Origin: Acrasis kona
Lineage: Eukaryota > Heterolobosea > Eutetramitea > Acrasida > Acrasidae
Assembly: GCA_026419775.2 (NCBI GenBank)
Contig: JAOPGA020001209.1
Location: forward strand, 22,126-86,125
DNA length: 64,000 nucleotides
Reading direction: 5' to 3'
The notes under the pieces were generated by a model. That model worked only from the letters and a program-made list of their open reading frames with translations. It did not search any database and was not told where the DNA came from. The position numbers and the translations under genes are program-made. Positions 63,574-64,000 of this stretch are shown one piece after another (positions within the stretch are counted from its first letter, which is position 1; each line of letters starts with the position of its first letter).

Positions 63574-64000
63574 TTAAATACTTGTGCCTTGTAGTTTAGA
63601 TACCTTTGTTGACGATCCTACCGGAAACGAAGGCGTCCCCGTACCACATCTATCCTCATTACTATGAGATTGAGTCGCAACAGGAGCTGCATTCTCCTTT
63701 ACATTCAATGTTTCAGCTCTCTTGGTGAGCTCAGCAAAAGCCACTTTGGAATTGTTCGTTCTGTTCAAATAAGTAGAGATGTAGTTTCCTGCATCAATTA
63801 ATTTGTTAAGGTCGATTCCCGTCGATATTCCCATTCCATGAAGCATGTAAACCACATCTTCGGTAGAAATGTTACCAGACGCTCCTTTGGCGTATGGGCA
63901 GCCTCCTAATCCAGCCACGCTGCTGTCGACTGCATTGATTCCCATCTGTAGAGCGACGAGGATGTTGACGATGGCTTGACCGTAAGTGTTGTGAAAATGA
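63574..64000 (-). CDS. HMGCL: HMG-CoA lyase, C-terminal part (cut by window edge)
   Basis: The mitochondrial or peroxisomal enzyme that splits HMG-CoA to acetoacetate and acetyl-CoA. The visible part starts in [20 protein letters not shown] (with the metal-binding HxH) and holds the signature [21 protein letters not shown] with the catalytic Cys, then [14 protein letters not shown]. The last 55 residues extend past the usual end with a Ser/Thr-rich tail. It does not end in a clear PTS1. The 5' part lies beyond base 64,000. Confidence 0.94.
   Translation of the reverse strand, partial: HFHNTYGQAIVNILVALQMGINAVDSSVAGLGGCPYAKGASGNISTEDVVYMLHGMGISTGIDLNKLIDAGNYISTYLNRTNNSKVAFAELTKRAETLNVKENAAPVATQSHSNEDRCGTGTPSFPVGSSTKVSKLQGTSI

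Overview
The window is nuclear DNA from a gene-dense unicellular eukaryote. Genes are packed on both strands, usually 10 to 400 bases apart. They carry short spliceosomal introns, mostly 30 to 45 nt, with GTAAG or GTATG donors and a CTAAT/TTAAC-like element just before the AG. TAA, TAG and TGA all act as ordinary stops. Genes for flagellum or cilium proteins (BBS4, a CYB5D1-like protein, a TSNAXIP1-like EF-hand protein), an aerobic mitochondrion (cytochrome c1, peroxiredoxin 5), peroxisomes (PEX7) and a strongly divergent beta-tubulin point to a flagellate-capable protist. A heterolobosean such as Naegleria or Acrasis fits best, but this is inference; no marker gene here settles it.

Positions 1 to about 7,060 are accessory DNA. 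They hold the 5' part of an unrecognised multi-exon gene with a P-loop-like motif, a decayed DDE transposase fused to an N-terminal ubiquitin-like domain, a Crypton-like tyrosine recombinase with internal stops, two out-of-phase ORFs, and a cluster of short GTG..ACCACCA motifs.

From about 7,100 to 31,000 lie housekeeping and regulatory genes: a Zn2Cys6 transcription factor, a Cdc7/MAP3K-epsilon-type kinase with ARM repeats, BBS4, a tRNA-Asp, a sugar transporter, a TOPLESS-like corepressor, a Myb-like nuclear protein, ribosomal protein uS7, U1-70K, a Met/Asn/Pro-repeat protein, a HAD phosphatase, beta-tubulin, PEX7, a CYB5D1-like protein and a Qb-SNARE. From 31,100 to 54,200 are a very large BIG/MON2-family protein with no visible Sec7 domain, peroxiredoxin 5, cytochrome c1, Aurora kinase, a SHAQK-type Myb protein, the U5 snRNP GTPase Snu114/EFTUD2, a CCT-like chaperonin, a CTD-type phosphatase, two glutathione transferases, RPB8, an MTH1-like Nudix enzyme and the TSNAXIP1-like protein.

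The last 10 kb hold an SMP-domain lipid-transfer protein, FEN1, a large Cys/His-motif protein, a secreted GH16 glycosidase, a secreted cysteine-rich peptide, a probably myristoylated unknown protein, and the 3' end of HMG-CoA lyase, cut by the right edge. The cysteine-rich peptide gene and the myristoylated-protein gene diverge, and each has an identical 29-bp element at a similar distance from its start. Two themes recur: several genes appear to start with initiator exons of only 5 to 10 nt, and neighbouring genes are nearly abutting (8 bp tail to tail, 27 and 32 bp head to head). All exon structures are read from sequence alone and need transcript support.
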